Shown here: positions 27,971 through 36,321 of the stretch, piece after piece
How the letters are laid out: each line of letters opens with the position of its first letter
How positions within the stretch are numbered: the first letter of the stretch is position 1
NCBI RefSeq assembly: GCF_020172665.1
Contig: NZ_CP083985.1
Coordinates: 4,085,777 to 4,128,421, forward strand
Direction: 5' to 3'
Source of the DNA: [Mycobacterium] zoologicum
GTDB taxonomy: Bacteria; Actinomycetota; Actinomycetes; Mycobacteriales; Mycobacteriaceae
DNA length: 42,645 bases
Notes under the pieces: generated by a model
Database searches by the model: none
What the model saw: the letters and a program-made list of their open reading frames with translations, nothing else
What the model was told of the DNA's origin: nothing
Made by a program: the position numbers and the translations under genes

Positions 27971-29242
27971 ATGACCGATCCGAGCACCGTCGCCGACGCC
28001 GCGATCGGAGTCTCGCAGAAGCTCTACGACCGGCTGGCCGACACCACCCGGGTGATCGAGGGGCTGGTGGCCAGCCAGTCACCGGAGCTGACCGGCGACC
28101 CGGCGCTGCTGGGGCTGTTGCACGAGACCGTCGCGGCCAACGTCGACACCTACTTCTCGGCGATCCGGCACAACATCCCGGTGGCCGACATCGCCGCGCC
28201 CGCGGTGGCACTCGAACACGCCCGCCGGCTGGCCCAGCGCGGCGTTCCGGTGAACGCCCTGGTGCGCGGCTACCGACTGGGCCACTCGATCGCGCTGCAA
28301 CTGGTGCTGGAGGAGATACGCGCCGCCCACCTCGAGCCGGACCTGAGCCTGAGCGTGCTCGGCCAGATGTCGACGCTGATGTTCGGCTACATCGACGAGA
28401 TGTCCCAGCAGGTGGTCGCTGTCTATCAGGCCGAGCGCGAACGCTGGCTGGAGAGCCGGAATGCGTTGCGCGCGTTGCGGGTCCGCGAGATCCTGTCCGG
28501 GGACGACCTGGACGTCGACGCGATGACGACTGCGATCCACTACCCGCTACGCCGAACCCACGTCGCCCTGGTGGTGTGGTATCCGGAGTCCGGCGGCGAC
28601 AAACTCTCCGCGGCAGAGGGATTCACCAAACATCTCATGGATTCGATCGGAGTACACGGGGCTCCGCTGTTCATCCCGGCCGACAACACCACCGGGTGGG
28701 CGTGGATTCCGCTGCCGTCCAGTGATATTCGCGAGGTGGTGGAACAGATCCGCGGCTACGCGCAGGCCGCCTCCGACGAACCGTGGGTGGCCATCGGTGA
28801 TCCGCTGCCCGGGCTGGCGGGCTTCCGCCGGTCACACCAGCAGGCGCTGGCGGCACACCGCCTGGCGGTGGCCTCCGGAACGTGCCGGGTCAGCGTGGCC
28901 GGCGATCCGGGACTGTCCGCCGCCGCCCTTCTCGGCGGCGACAACCTGCCGGCCGCCCGCGCCTGGGTCGGCGAAGTGCTCGGCCCGTTGGCCCGCGCCA
29001 CCGCAGGCGACGAGCGGCTGCGCGAAACGCTGCGGGTGTTCCTGCGCAGCGGGTCCAGCTTCAAGGCGGCCGGCGAGCTGCTGCATCTGCACGTCAACAC
29101 CATGAAGTACCGCATCCAGCGGGCGATCGAACGCCGCGGCCGCCCGATCGCCGAGGACCGCCTCGACGTCGAGATCGCCCTGCTGCTGTGTCAGTGGTAC
29201 GGCGAGGCGGTGTTGACTCCGTTGTCTCCCGGAGACGAATAG
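27971..29242 (+). CDS. PucR/CdaR-type transcriptional regulator
   Basis: A 423-residue regulator. The N-terminal ~165 residues are an all-helical sensory domain of the RsbRD/PucR-associated type (RLADTTRVIEGLVAS, LVRGYRLGHSIALQLVLEEI). A central region resembles the degenerate GGDEF-like CdaR domain (WVAIGDPLPGLAGFRRSHQQ). The C-terminal PucR HTH covers about 345-410, with FKAAGELLHLHVNTMKYRIQ as helix-turn-helix. It lies directly upstream of alkB on the same strand, so it is the obvious candidate regulator of the alkane operon; this is inference from position. No TetR gene accompanies this operon, unlike some actinobacterial alk clusters. Confidence 0.88.
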   Translation: MTDPSTVADAAIGVSQKLYDRLADTTRVIEGLVASQSPELTGDPALLGLLHETVAANVDTYFSAIRHNIPVADIAAPAVALEHARRLAQRGVPVNALVRGYRLGHSIALQLVLEEIRAAHLEPDLSLSVLGQMSTLMFGYIDEMSQQVVAVYQAERERWLESRNALRALRVREILSGDDLDVDAMTTAIHYPLRRTHVALVVWYPESGGDKLSAAEGFTKHLMDSIGVHGAPLFIPADNTTGWAWIPLPSSDIREVVEQIRGYAQAASDEPWVAIGDPLPGLAGFRRSHQQALAAHRLAVASGTCRVSVAGDPGLSAAALLGGDNLPAARAWVGEVLGPLARATAGDERLRETLRVFLRSGSSFKAAGELLHLHVNTMKYRIQRAIERRGRPIAEDRLDVEIALLLCQWYGEAVLTPLSPGDE

Positions 29243-29300
29243 CAACGCGAATTCCGGCTGCCCGGGACGAGTGATTTCCCCGCCAAAAAACCTAACGTCG

Positions 29301-29322
29301 TGGTCATCAACAGGTATGACCA
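29301..29322. promoter_or_regulatory. Candidate operator in the alkB promoter region
   Basis: TGGTCAT-N8-ATGACCA is a perfect 7-bp dyad with an 8-bp spacer, 19-40 bp upstream of the alkB ATG. Its position suits repression by a dimeric regulator. A possible -10 (CTAACGT region, 29292-29298) lies just before it. Confidence 0.5.
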
Positions 29323-29340
29323 GGCGAAAGGCAGAAATCG

Positions 29341-30582
29341 ATGAGCACCGAAGTGGCCGGCGGGCCGAAGATCTGGCAGGACAAGAAGCGGCATCTGTGG
29401 CTGTTGGGCCTGGTCGTGCCCACCATGTTGTTCCTGGTCCTGCCACTGGTGTGGGCGCTGAACAAGGCCGGACTGCCCACCGCGGCGCAGCTGCCGCTCT
29501 ACATCGGGCCGATCCTGCTCTACGTGATCCTGCCGGCACTGGACCTCTGGATCGGGTCCGACGGGCAGAACCCGCCCGATGAGGTGATGGAAGCCCTGGA
29601 GAACGACAGGTACTACCGCTATGCCACCTACGCCTACATCCCGTTCCAGTACGCCAGCGCCATCTTCGGCGCCTACCTGTTCACCGCCTCGGACCTGGGC
29701 TGGCTCGGCTTCGACGGCTCGCTGGGCTGGTTGGGCAAGATCGGTGTCGCGATGACCACGGCCACCGTGGCCGGGGTCGGCATCAACACCGCCCACGAGC
29801 TGGGCCACAAGCGGGAGTCGCTGGAGCGCTGGCTGGCCAAGATCACCCTGGCCCAGGTCTGCTACGGCCACTTCTACGTCGAGCACAACCGCGGCCACCA
29901 CGTGCGGGTGGCCACTCCGGAGGACCCGGCGTCGTCGCGGTTCGGTGAGACGTTCTGGGAGTTCCTGCCGCGCAGCACCGCCGGCGGCATCCGCTCGGCG
30001 TGGGAGCTGGAAGCGCAGCGCATCCGCCGCACCGGCAAGAGCCCGTGGGACCCGCGGACCTGGTGGGGCAACGACGCGATCAACGCGCTGGCCATGTCGA
30101 TCGTGTTCTGGGGCGTGCTGATCGCGGTGTTCGGTGTGGCACTGGTGCCCTACGTGCTGATCAACGCCTTCTACGGCTCGTCGCTGCTGGAGTCGGTGAA
30201 CTACCTGGAGCACTACGGGCTGGTACGCCAGAAGCAGGCCAGCGGCCGGTACGAGCGCTGCACCCCGCAGCACAGCTGGAACTCTGACCACATCGTGACC
30301 AACCTGTTCCTGTACCACCTGCAGCGGCACAGCGACCACCACGCCAACCCCACCCGGCGCTACCAGACGCTGCGCAGCTTCGACGACTCGCCGAACCTGC
30401 CGGCCGGCTACGGTGCCCTGATCGGGGTGACCTACTTCCCGCCGGTGTGGCGCAAGCTGATGGACCACCGGGTGCTGGAGCACTACAGCGGCGACATCAC
30501 CCGAGCCAACATCTCGCCGCGCCGCCGGGCGAAGATCCTGGCCCGCTATGGCGCGACCGGTACTGAGCAGGTGGCCGCCTGA
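29341..30582 (+). CDS. alkB: Alkane 1-monooxygenase (AlkB)
   Basis: A 413-residue integral-membrane diiron hydroxylase converting n-alkanes to 1-alkanols, with electrons from rubredoxin. The diiron His boxes are AHELGHKRE (His152/156), [10 protein letters not shown] (His182/186/187) and [16 protein letters not shown], plus [10 protein letters not shown]. About six hydrophobic segments are visible, including [20 protein letters not shown] (20-40) and [16 protein letters not shown] at 29341 follows AAAGG. The stop overlaps the rubA1 start (TGATG). M. tuberculosis alkB lies elsewhere (Rv3252c), so this operon is an insertion or a second copy here. Confidence 0.97.
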   Translation: MSTEVAGGPKIWQDKKRHLWLLGLVVPTMLFLVLPLVWALNKAGLPTAAQLPLYIGPILLYVILPALDLWIGSDGQNPPDEVMEALENDRYYRYATYAYIPFQYASAIFGAYLFTASDLGWLGFDGSLGWLGKIGVAMTTATVAGVGINTAHELGHKRESLERWLAKITLAQVCYGHFYVEHNRGHHVRVATPEDPASSRFGETFWEFLPRSTAGGIRSAWELEAQRIRRTGKSPWDPRTWWGNDAINALAMSIVFWGVLIAVFGVALVPYVLINAFYGSSLLESVNYLEHYGLVRQKQASGRYERCTPQHSWNSDHIVTNLFLYHLQRHSDHHANPTRRYQTLRSFDDSPNLPAGYGALIGVTYFPPVWRKLMDHRVLEHYSGDITRANISPRRRAKILARYGATGTEQVAA

Positions 30583-30752
30583 TGGCCAGCTACGGATGCC
30601 CCGGCTGCGGGTACGTCTACGACGAGGCGGTCGGGGCGCCCCGGGAGGGTTACCCCGCCGGCACCGCCTGGGGCCAGATCCCCGACGAGTGGTGCTGCCC
30701 GGACTGTGCGGTACGCGAGAAATTCGATTTCGAACCGATGGGAGCGAACTGA
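30582..30752 (+). CDS. rubA1: Rubredoxin, AlkG1-like
   Basis: A 56-residue [Fe(SCys)4] protein. The iron ligands are two CxxC motifs: CPGC (6-9) and CPDC (39-42). The residues after the second motif (AVREKFDFE) contain the extra Arg typical of AlkG1-type rubredoxins, which in studied systems do not replace AlkG2 in electron transfer to AlkB. The ATG overlaps the alkB stop and the stop overlaps the rubA2 ATG. The gene is too short for many ORF callers. Confidence 0.93.
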   Translation: MASYGCPGCGYVYDEAVGAPREGYPAGTAWGQIPDEWCCPDCAVREKFDFEPMGAN

Positions 30753-30934
30753 TGAACGACTACAAACTGTTCCGGTGCCTGCAGTGCGGCTTCGAATACG
30801 ACGAGGCGCTGGGCTGGCCGGAAGACGGCATCAGCCCCGGCACCCGCTGGGCCGACATCCCCGAGGACTGGAGCTGCCCGGACTGCGGCGCGGCGAAGGC
30901 CGACTTCGAGATGGCGGAGGTGGCCCGGTCATGA
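30752..30934 (+). CDS. rubA2: Rubredoxin, AlkG2-like
   Basis: A 60-residue rubredoxin with ligand motifs CLQC (9-12) and CPDC (42-45), followed by GAAKADFEM, the AlkG2 pattern. This is the likely electron donor to AlkB. It overlaps rubA1 by one base (TGATG) and rubB by ATGA, so the operon is tightly coupled. Confidence 0.95.
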   Translation: MNDYKLFRCLQCGFEYDEALGWPEDGISPGTRWADIPEDWSCPDCGAAKADFEMAEVARS

Positions 30935-32088
30935 CGGGGACGGTGATCGTCGGTGGCGGGCTGGCCGCGGTCCGCACCGCCGAGCAACTCCGGCGCAACG
31001 GTTACGCCGCCGCGATCACCATCATCGGCGCGGAGGACCGCCCGCCGTATGACCGGCCGCCGCTGTCCAAACAGATGCTGCGCGGCGAGGTCGACGATGT
31101 TGCTTTGAAGCCGGCCGGGTTCTACGAGGACAACGGCATCGGGTTACGGCTCGGGTGCCGGGCGCTGGGTGTCGACGTTTCAGCCCACACCGTGACGCTG
31201 GCCGACGGGGAGGTGCTCGGATACGACCAGCTGGTGATCGCCACCGGTGTTGCGCCCAAACAGATTCCGTCGTTCGGTGAGTTGGGCGGCATCTGTGTGC
31301 TGCGGACGTTCGACGACTGCGTGGCGCTGCGGTCCCGAGCCGCCGGTGCGCGCCGGGCCGTGGTGGTCGGCGCGGGTTTCATCGGCTGCGAGGTCACTGC
31401 CGCCCTGCGAGCTGCCGGGGTGGCGGTGGTGCTGGTCGAGCCGCAGGCCACGCCGCTGGCTTCGGTGCTCGGCGAGCAGGTCGGGGCGTTGGTCACCCGG
31501 CTGCACCAGGCCGAGGGCGTCGACGTGCGCACCGGCGTGGGCGTGGCCTCGGTCGCCGGGTCGGGCCGCGTCGAGTCGGTGACGCTGTCCGACGGCTCGG
31601 TGATCCCCGCCGATCTGGTGGTGGTCGGGATCGGTTCGCACCCGGCCTGCGATTGGCTGGCCGACAGCGACATCGAGGTGGACAATGGCATCGTCTGCTC
31701 CGCGGTGGGCCGCACCAGCGCACCGGATGTGTGGGCGATCGGTGACGTGGCGTGCTGGGACGGTGTGCGCGTGGAGCACTGGAGCAATGTCGCCGAGCAG
31801 GCGAAGTTGTTGGCGGCCGCGATGCTGGACCTGGAGGCCGTGCCCGCCGCGGGGGTGGCGTACTTCTGGAGCGACCAGTACGACGTCAAGATCCAGTGCC
31901 TGGGCCACCCGATGCCGGGCGACACCGTGCACCTGGTGCGCGATGACGGCCGGTGCTTCGCCGGGTACTACGAGCGCGACGGTGTCGTGGTCGCCGCGGT
32001 GGGTGCGGGCATCCCGGAGCTGGTCCGGACCGCGCGCGGCAAGATCGCCGCGGGTGCGGCGATCACCGAGGTGCTGCAGCCGGCTTAA
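30931..32088 (+). CDS. rubB: Rubredoxin reductase, NAD(P)H/FAD-dependent
   Basis: A 385-residue two-dinucleotide-binding flavoprotein that passes electrons from NAD(P)H to the rubredoxins. The FAD motif is [16 protein letters not shown] (5-20), followed by [12 protein letters not shown] second Rossmann motif [20 protein letters not shown] (around 145-165) binds NAD(P)H. The FAD-flavin motif [12 protein letters not shown] follows. The ferredoxin-reductase-like C-terminal domain contains [14 protein letters not shown]. The ATG overlaps the rubA2 stop. The TAA stop shares the palindrome TTAA with the convergent gene's stop. Confidence 0.94.
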   Translation: MTGTVIVGGGLAAVRTAEQLRRNGYAAAITIIGAEDRPPYDRPPLSKQMLRGEVDDVALKPAGFYEDNGIGLRLGCRALGVDVSAHTVTLADGEVLGYDQLVIATGVAPKQIPSFGELGGICVLRTFDDCVALRSRAAGARRAVVVGAGFIGCEVTAALRAAGVAVVLVEPQATPLASVLGEQVGALVTRLHQAEGVDVRTGVGVASVAGSGRVESVTLSDGSVIPADLVVVGIGSHPACDWLADSDIEVDNGIVCSAVGRTSAPDVWAIGDVACWDGVRVEHWSNVAEQAKLLAAAMLDLEAVPAAGVAYFWSDQYDVKIQCLGHPMPGDTVHLVRDDGRCFAGYYERDGVVVAAVGAGIPELVRTARGKIAAGAAITEVLQPA

Positions 32089-32942
32089 GGCTTTCCGGGC
32101 CGCCAGCCGCGGGAGCGCAGGGCGTCTCTCACGCGCGCGATGACGTCGTTCGCGTCGTCCTCGTTGATCACTCGGATGTTGATCCAGCCCAGGGTTTCCA
32201 GCCTGCGCTGACGGTTGTGGTCCCGGACGTATTGCGGGCGATCGCTCTGGTGATGCTTCCCGTCGTACTCGGCGGAGACTTTGTAGTCCTCCCACCCCAT
32301 ATCGAGCCAGGCGAACGGCCAATAGCCGCGCTCGATCACCGGGATCTGGGTGGTCGGGGCAGGCAGGCCGGCATCGATGAGCCTTAGCCGCAGCCAGCTC
32401 TCCTTCGGTGAGGCCGCGCCGAAGTCGACGAGCGGAAGGGCCACGCGCAGCCGTCGTAGGTGCCGCGCACCTTTGTGGTGCTTGGCGATCAGCAGCACGT
32501 CCTCGGTGCTGAACGGGGTGGCCCGGCCCAGCGCGTCCATCCGGGCCACCGCCCTGTCGCGGGGCAGGTGGCGCCCCAGGTCGTAGGCGGTGCGGGCGGG
32601 TGTGGTGACCGGGATGCCGGCGACTTTGGTGATCTCGTCGGCGGCCAGGGTCTCGTCGCGGACGATCAGGCTTCGCGGTGGGCGGGTGTTTTTCCAGATC
32701 AGCTCGATGGGGATATCGATGTCAACCCACTCGGCCCCGTGCAGCGCGGATGCGGCGACCCCGGCGATCACCCCGTGGCGCCCGGACCGCAGCCAGGCCC
32801 CCTCGATCCGGTCGCGGAGGGTGAGTTTATGCCCGACGGGCACGTAGACGTCGCGGAAGATCGCCCGGTGCCACCGCCGCAACTCGTACTCGGTGAGGCG
32901 CCCTTGCGCCAGCGCCTCGCTGCCGATGAAGACCACTCCCAT
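32085..32942 (-). CDS. AbiEi-like N-domain plus DUF559/Vsr-like nuclease domain protein (Rv3714c-like)
   Basis: A 285-residue protein common in mycobacteria. Residues 1-~130 resemble the AbiEi-type antitoxin fold (GRLTEYELRRWHRAIFRDVYVP, SALHGAEW, IPVTTPARTAYDLG). Residues ~185-285 resemble the very-short-patch-repair/DUF559 endonuclease fold: KESWLRLRLIDAGLP, AWLDMGWEDYKVSAEYDGKHHQ (PD-(D/E)xK-like Asp and Glu residues), then INIRVINEDDANDVIARVR. No AbiEii toxin gene is adjacent. A nuclease or defence role is possible but unproven. The last 4 bp overlap rubB convergently. A 14-bp inverted repeat lies just upstream of its start. Confidence 0.78.
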   Translation of the reverse strand: MGVVFIGSEALAQGRLTEYELRRWHRAIFRDVYVPVGHKLTLRDRIEGAWLRSGRHGVIAGVAASALHGAEWVDIDIPIELIWKNTRPPRSLIVRDETLAADEITKVAGIPVTTPARTAYDLGRHLPRDRAVARMDALGRATPFSTEDVLLIAKHHKGARHLRRLRVALPLVDFGAASPKESWLRLRLIDAGLPAPTTQIPVIERGYWPFAWLDMGWEDYKVSAEYDGKHHQSDRPQYVRDHNRQRRLETLGWINIRVINEDDANDVIARVRDALRSRGWRPGKP

Positions 32943-32977
32943 GGCCAGATATTGCCAACGGGGACCGACATGGTCCG

Positions 32978-33034
32978 CGAGCCTGTAGTTAGCGAGAGAA
33001 AATGCGAGTGGGGAGCACGGTAACTACAGGCTCG
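32978..33034. terminator. 14-bp perfect inverted repeat between recR and the AbiEi-like gene
   Basis: CGAGCCTGTAGTTA (32978-32991) and TAACTACAGGCTCG (33021-33034) enclose a 29-nt loop. It begins 43 nt beyond the recR stop and ends 36 nt before the next minus-strand start. It may terminate the ybaB-recR transcript, act as operator for the AbiEi-like gene, or be a dispersed palindromic repeat. Confidence 0.5.
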
Positions 33035-33076
33035 GGAGGTGGGGTGGCGGGCGCGGCGCGCGGGGAAAGGGATGGG

Positions 33077-33688
33077 TCAGGCCATGGCGCGGCGGCCGGT
33101 GAACGCCCGGCCCAGGGTCAGCTCGTCGGCGAACTCCAGGTCACCGCCCATCGGCAGCCCGGACGCCAGCCTGGTCACCGACAGCCCGGGGATGTCGCGC
33201 AGCATCCGCACCAGATAGGTGGCGGTGGCCTCGCCCTCGGTATTGGGGTCGGTGGCGATGATCACCTCGTTGACGTCGATGCCGTCGACCCGCTCCCCCA
33301 CCCGATTCAGCAGCTCACGCACCCGCAGCTGGTCGGGGCCGATCCCGGACAGCGGATCCAGAGCGCCGCCGAGCACGTGGTAGCGGCCCCGGAACTCGCG
33401 GGTGCGCTCGATGGCGGCGACGTCCTTGGGTTCCTCGACGACGCAGATCTGGGCCAGATCGCGCCGCGGGTCCCCGCAGATCCGGCAGCGCTGGGCATCG
33501 GAGACGTTGCCGCAGACCTCGCAGAACTTCACCCCATCGCGGACCTTCGCCAGCACCGCGCTGAGCCGGTCGATCTCAACCGGCTCCACCGAGAGCAGGT
33601 GAAACGCGATGCGCTGGGCGCTCTTGGGGCCGATGCCCGGCAGCTTGCCGAGCTCGTCGATCAGGTCCTGGACCGGACCCTCAAACAC
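33077..33688 (-). CDS. recR: Recombination mediator RecR
   Basis: A 203-residue recombinational repair protein acting with RecO (and RecF) to load RecA. The N-terminal helix-hairpin-helix is [20 protein letters not shown] (13-32). The C4 zinc finger has Cys56, 59, 68 and 71 ([18 protein letters not shown]). The Toprim domain follows with [12 protein letters not shown] and [16 protein letters not shown]. Length is standard. The GTG start directly abuts the TAG of the YbaB gene, the conserved ybaB-recR pairing. Confidence 0.97.
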   Translation of the reverse strand: MFEGPVQDLIDELGKLPGIGPKSAQRIAFHLLSVEPVEIDRLSAVLAKVRDGVKFCEVCGNVSDAQRCRICGDPRRDLAQICVVEEPKDVAAIERTREFRGRYHVLGGALDPLSGIGPDQLRVRELLNRVGERVDGIDVNEVIIATDPNTEGEATATYLVRMLRDIPGLSVTRLASGLPMGGDLEFADELTLGRAFTGRRAMA

Positions 33689-34024
33689 CTAGGCCCCCGG
33701 CATGCCGAGCGCGCCGCCCATCCCGCCCGCCAGCGGGGAGAGCCGCTGCTGGGCCAGCGTCTGCGCCTTCTTCGACGCATCGGCGAGCGCGCCGACGATC
33801 AGGTCCTGCAGCGTGTCGATGTCCGACGGGTCGACGACCTGGGGGTCGATGTGCACGGCGAGCACCTCACCGCTGCCGTTCGAGGTGACCTTGACCAGGC
33901 CGTTGCCGGCTTCGCCCTGGACCTCGGTGACGGCCAGCTCCTGCTGCGCCTGCAGCAGCTGCTGCTGCATCTTCTGGGCCTGGGCCAGCAGCGCCGACAT
34001 GTCGGGCGGGCCTCCTGGTTGCAT
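33689..34024 (-). CDS. YbaB/EbfC-family nucleoid-associated protein
   Basis: A 111-residue DNA-binding protein of the YbaB/EbfC family. It has a helical N-terminus rich in Gln ([20 protein letters not shown]), a central beta sheet ([20 protein letters not shown]) and a C-terminal helix. The Gly/Met-rich tail ([12 protein letters not shown]) is typical for actinobacteria. AAGGGG precedes the ATG. It sits immediately upstream of recR, as in most bacteria. A role in nucleoid structure or repair is known for the family. Confidence 0.93.
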   Translation of the reverse strand: MQPGGPPDMSALLAQAQKMQQQLLQAQQELAVTEVQGEAGNGLVKVTSNGSGEVLAVHIDPQVVDPSDIDTLQDLIVGALADASKKAQTLAQQRLSPLAGGMGGALGMPGA

Positions 34025-34121
34025 GACATTCCCCTTGGGTCGGTGGTCTCGAGTTGGTTGCGGCTTGGTCCCAGCTGGGGGCCCGGTGCGTGTGAGATTC
34101 CCAGCGTAGTCGGCGCGCGCC

Positions 34122-34127
34122 TACCTT
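34122..34127 (+). promoter_or_regulatory. -10 element of the Ami1 gene promoter
   Basis: TACCTT is followed by 6 nt and the GTG at 34134. This is consistent with a leaderless mRNA for the amidase gene. Confidence 0.45.
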
Positions 34128-34133
34128 GGCGGC

Positions 34134-34880
34134 GTGCGCGTACCTGTTTCCTGGCGTGTCGGCATCGCGATCACCACCGGCGTGGTGGTGGCAGCCGCGC
34201 TGCCCGGCACCCCGCTGGTCCCGACGGCCGCGGCGGCTCCGGCCGGCAGGATCGTGTTCCTCGACCCCGGGCACAGCGGCATCAGCGACCCCTCGGCCAT
34301 CGGCCGCCAGGTCACCAACGGCCGGGGCGGCACGAAGAACTGCCAGACCAGCGGCACCGCCACTAACAGCGGCTATCCCGAGCACAGCTTCGCCTGGGAC
34401 ACCACGTTGCGTATCCGCGCGGCCCTCAACTCCGCCGGCGTGCGCACCGCGATGTCCCGCGGTGACGACAACGGGCCGGGGCCGTGCGTGGACGCCCGCG
34501 CCGCCATGGCCAACACCCTGCATCCCGACGCCATCGTGTCCATCCACGCCGACGGCGGGCCGCCCGCCGGGCGCGGGTTCCACGTCAACTACTCGGCACC
34601 CGCACTCAACCCGGCGCAGGAGGGCCCGGCGGTGCGATTCGCCCAGATCATGCGCAGCCAACTGCAGGCCTCCGGTATCCCGCCGGCCAACTACATCGGC
34701 GCCGACGGACTGAAGGGACGCGCGGATCTGGCCGGGCTGAACCTGGCCGAATACCCGTCGATCCTGGTCGAGCTGGGCAACATGAAGAACCCGACCGACG
34801 CCGCCCTGATGGAGAGCCCGGCGGGACGGCAGCGCTACGCCGACGCCGTCGCCCGAGGTATCGCCGCGTACCTGGGCTGA
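34134..34880 (+). CDS. ami1: Zinc-dependent N-acetylmuramoyl-L-alanine amidase (Rv3717/Ami1-like)
   Basis: A 248-residue exported amidase that cleaves the lactyl-amide bond between MurNAc and the stem peptide. A signal peptide occupies about 1-35 (hydrophobic VGIAITTGVVVAAALPG, then TAAAAPA). The Amidase_3 zinc ligands are His47 (LDPGHSG), Glu83 (YPEHSF) and His138 (SIHADGG); the catalytic Glu213 is in LVELGNMKN. Two Cys (70 and 118) are placed for the disulfide known in this group. No cell-wall-binding domain is present. It diverges from ybaB-recR. The Rv3718c gene expected next is absent. Confidence 0.93.
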   Translation: MRVPVSWRVGIAITTGVVVAAALPGTPLVPTAAAAPAGRIVFLDPGHSGISDPSAIGRQVTNGRGGTKNCQTSGTATNSGYPEHSFAWDTTLRIRAALNSAGVRTAMSRGDDNGPGPCVDARAAMANTLHPDAIVSIHADGGPPAGRGFHVNYSAPALNPAQEGPAVRFAQIMRSQLQASGIPPANYIGADGLKGRADLAGLNLAEYPSILVELGNMKNPTDAALMESPAGRQRYADAVARGIAAYLG

Positions 34881-34927
34881 TCCCGGCGCCGGCTCGGCAG
34901 CGAGGTGCACGGCCACGGATCCGCCGC

Positions 34928-34933
34928 TAGCGT
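34928..34933 (+). promoter_or_regulatory. -10 element upstream of the FAD-oxidoreductase gene
   Basis: TAGCGT lies 8 nt before ATG 34942 (5 nt before an in-frame GTG at 34939). The short spacing suggests a leaderless or near-leaderless transcript covering the oxidoreductase-methyltransferase pair. Confidence 0.4.
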
Positions 34934-34941
34934 GGAAGGTG

Positions 34942-36321
34942 ATGTCCGTTCGGCCGGCCGAAACTCCGACATCCCACTCGCAGGGGGTGCAGCGACTGCT
35001 GTCCAGCTACCGGTCGATCCCCGCCACCGCGTCGGTCCGGCTGGCCAAGCCCACCTCGAACCTGTTTCGTGCCCGCGCCAAACGTCAGGTGCCCGGTCTG
35101 GACACCTCCGGGCTGACCGGGGTTCTCGCCGTCGACCCACAGACCCGCACCGCCGAGGTCGCCGGCATGTGCACCTACGAGGATCTGGTCGCCGCCACCC
35201 TGCCGTTCGGCCTGGCGCCGCTGGTGGTTCCGCAGCTCAAGACGATCACCGTCGGCGGGGCGGTGTCCGGTCTGGGGATCGAGTCGACGTCGTTCCGCAA
35301 CGGCCTGCCGCATGAATCCGTACTCGAGATGGACGTTCTGACCGGCGCCGGGGAGTTGCTGACCGTCTCACGTCACCAGCATGGGGATATGTTTCGCGCC
35401 TTCCCGAATTCCTATGGCACGCTGGGCTATTCGACGCGATTGCGGATCGAGCTGGAACCGGTCAAGCCGTTCGTCGCGTTGCGGCACATCCGGTTCGACG
35501 ACCTTGATGACCTGGTGGCGACCATGGATCGGATCATCGACACCGGTGGGCTCGACGGGGTTGCGGTGGACTACCTCGACGGGGTGGTGTTCTCCCCCGC
35601 CGAGAGCTACCTGTGCCTGGGATTCCAGACCGACATCCCCGGTGCCGTCAGCGACTACACCGGCCGCGACATCTACTACCGCTCGATCCAGCACGCCCGC
35701 GGCATCAAGGACGACCGGCTGACCATCCACGACTACCTGTGGCGGTGGGACACCGACTGGTTCTGGTGCTCGCGTGCGTTCGGGACGCAGCGCCCACTGG
35801 TGCGGCGCATCTGGCCTCGGCGCTACCGGCGCAGCAGCTTCTACTGGAAGCTGATCGGCTATGACCGACGGTTCTCCATCGCCGACCGGGTCGAGAAGCT
35901 GCATCACCGGCCACCCCGCGAACGGGTGGTGCAGGACATCGAGGTGCCGCTGGAGCACTGCCGGGAGTTCCTGGACTGGTTCTTCGCCCACGTGCAGATC
36001 GAGCCGGTGTGGCTGTGCCCGTTGCGACTACGCACCGAGGAGGACTGGCCGCTGTACCCGATCCGGCCCAACCACACCTACGTCAATGTCGGGTTCTGGT
36101 CCTCGGTCCCGGCCGGCGCCACCGAGGGAATCACCAACCGCCTGATCGAGGCGAAGGTCGGCGAACTCGACGGGCACAAGTCGCTGTATTCCGACTCCTA
36201 CTACACCACAGCGGAATTCGATGCGCTCTATGGCGGGGATGCCTATCGAGCGGCCAAACAGGCCTACGACCCCGATGCTCGACTGCTGGGCCTCTACGAC
36301 AAGGCGGTGCGACGACGATGA
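34942..36321 (+). CDS. FAD-binding oxidoreductase (Rv3719-like, 10-methyl fatty acid pathway type)
   Basis: A 459-residue protein with an N-terminal FAD-binding domain of the FAD_binding_4 type (TGVLAVDPQTRTAEVAGMCT, LVVPQLKTITVGGAVSGLGI). A long C-terminal domain is rich in Trp/Tyr/Arg (RRIWPRRYRRSSFYWKLIGY). In characterised actinobacteria, such an oxidoreductase next to a CFA-type methyltransferase (BfaA/BfaB, TmsA/TmsB) makes 10-methylstearic (tuberculostearic) acid, reducing the 10-methylene intermediate. Here the stop overlaps the methyltransferase start by ATGA. ATG at 34942 is preferred; GTG one codon upstream is possible. The pathway assignment is by context. Confidence 0.85.
   Translation: MSVRPAETPTSHSQGVQRLLSSYRSIPATASVRLAKPTSNLFRARAKRQVPGLDTSGLTGVLAVDPQTRTAEVAGMCTYEDLVAATLPFGLAPLVVPQLKTITVGGAVSGLGIESTSFRNGLPHESVLEMDVLTGAGELLTVSRHQHGDMFRAFPNSYGTLGYSTRLRIELEPVKPFVALRHIRFDDLDDLVATMDRIIDTGGLDGVAVDYLDGVVFSPAESYLCLGFQTDIPGAVSDYTGRDIYYRSIQHARGIKDDRLTIHDYLWRWDTDWFWCSRAFGTQRPLVRRIWPRRYRRSSFYWKLIGYDRRFSIADRVEKLHHRPPRERVVQDIEVPLEHCREFLDWFFAHVQIEPVWLCPLRLRTEEDWPLYPIRPNHTYVNVGFWSSVPAGATEGITNRLIEAKVGELDGHKSLYSDSYYTTAEFDALYGGDAYRAAKQAYDPDARLLGLYDKAVRRR

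Noticed and set aside
34881..34941. A remnant of the Rv3718c gene expected between ami1 and the oxidoreductase
   Set aside because: Only 61 bp lie between the genes and no recognisable coding remnant is present.
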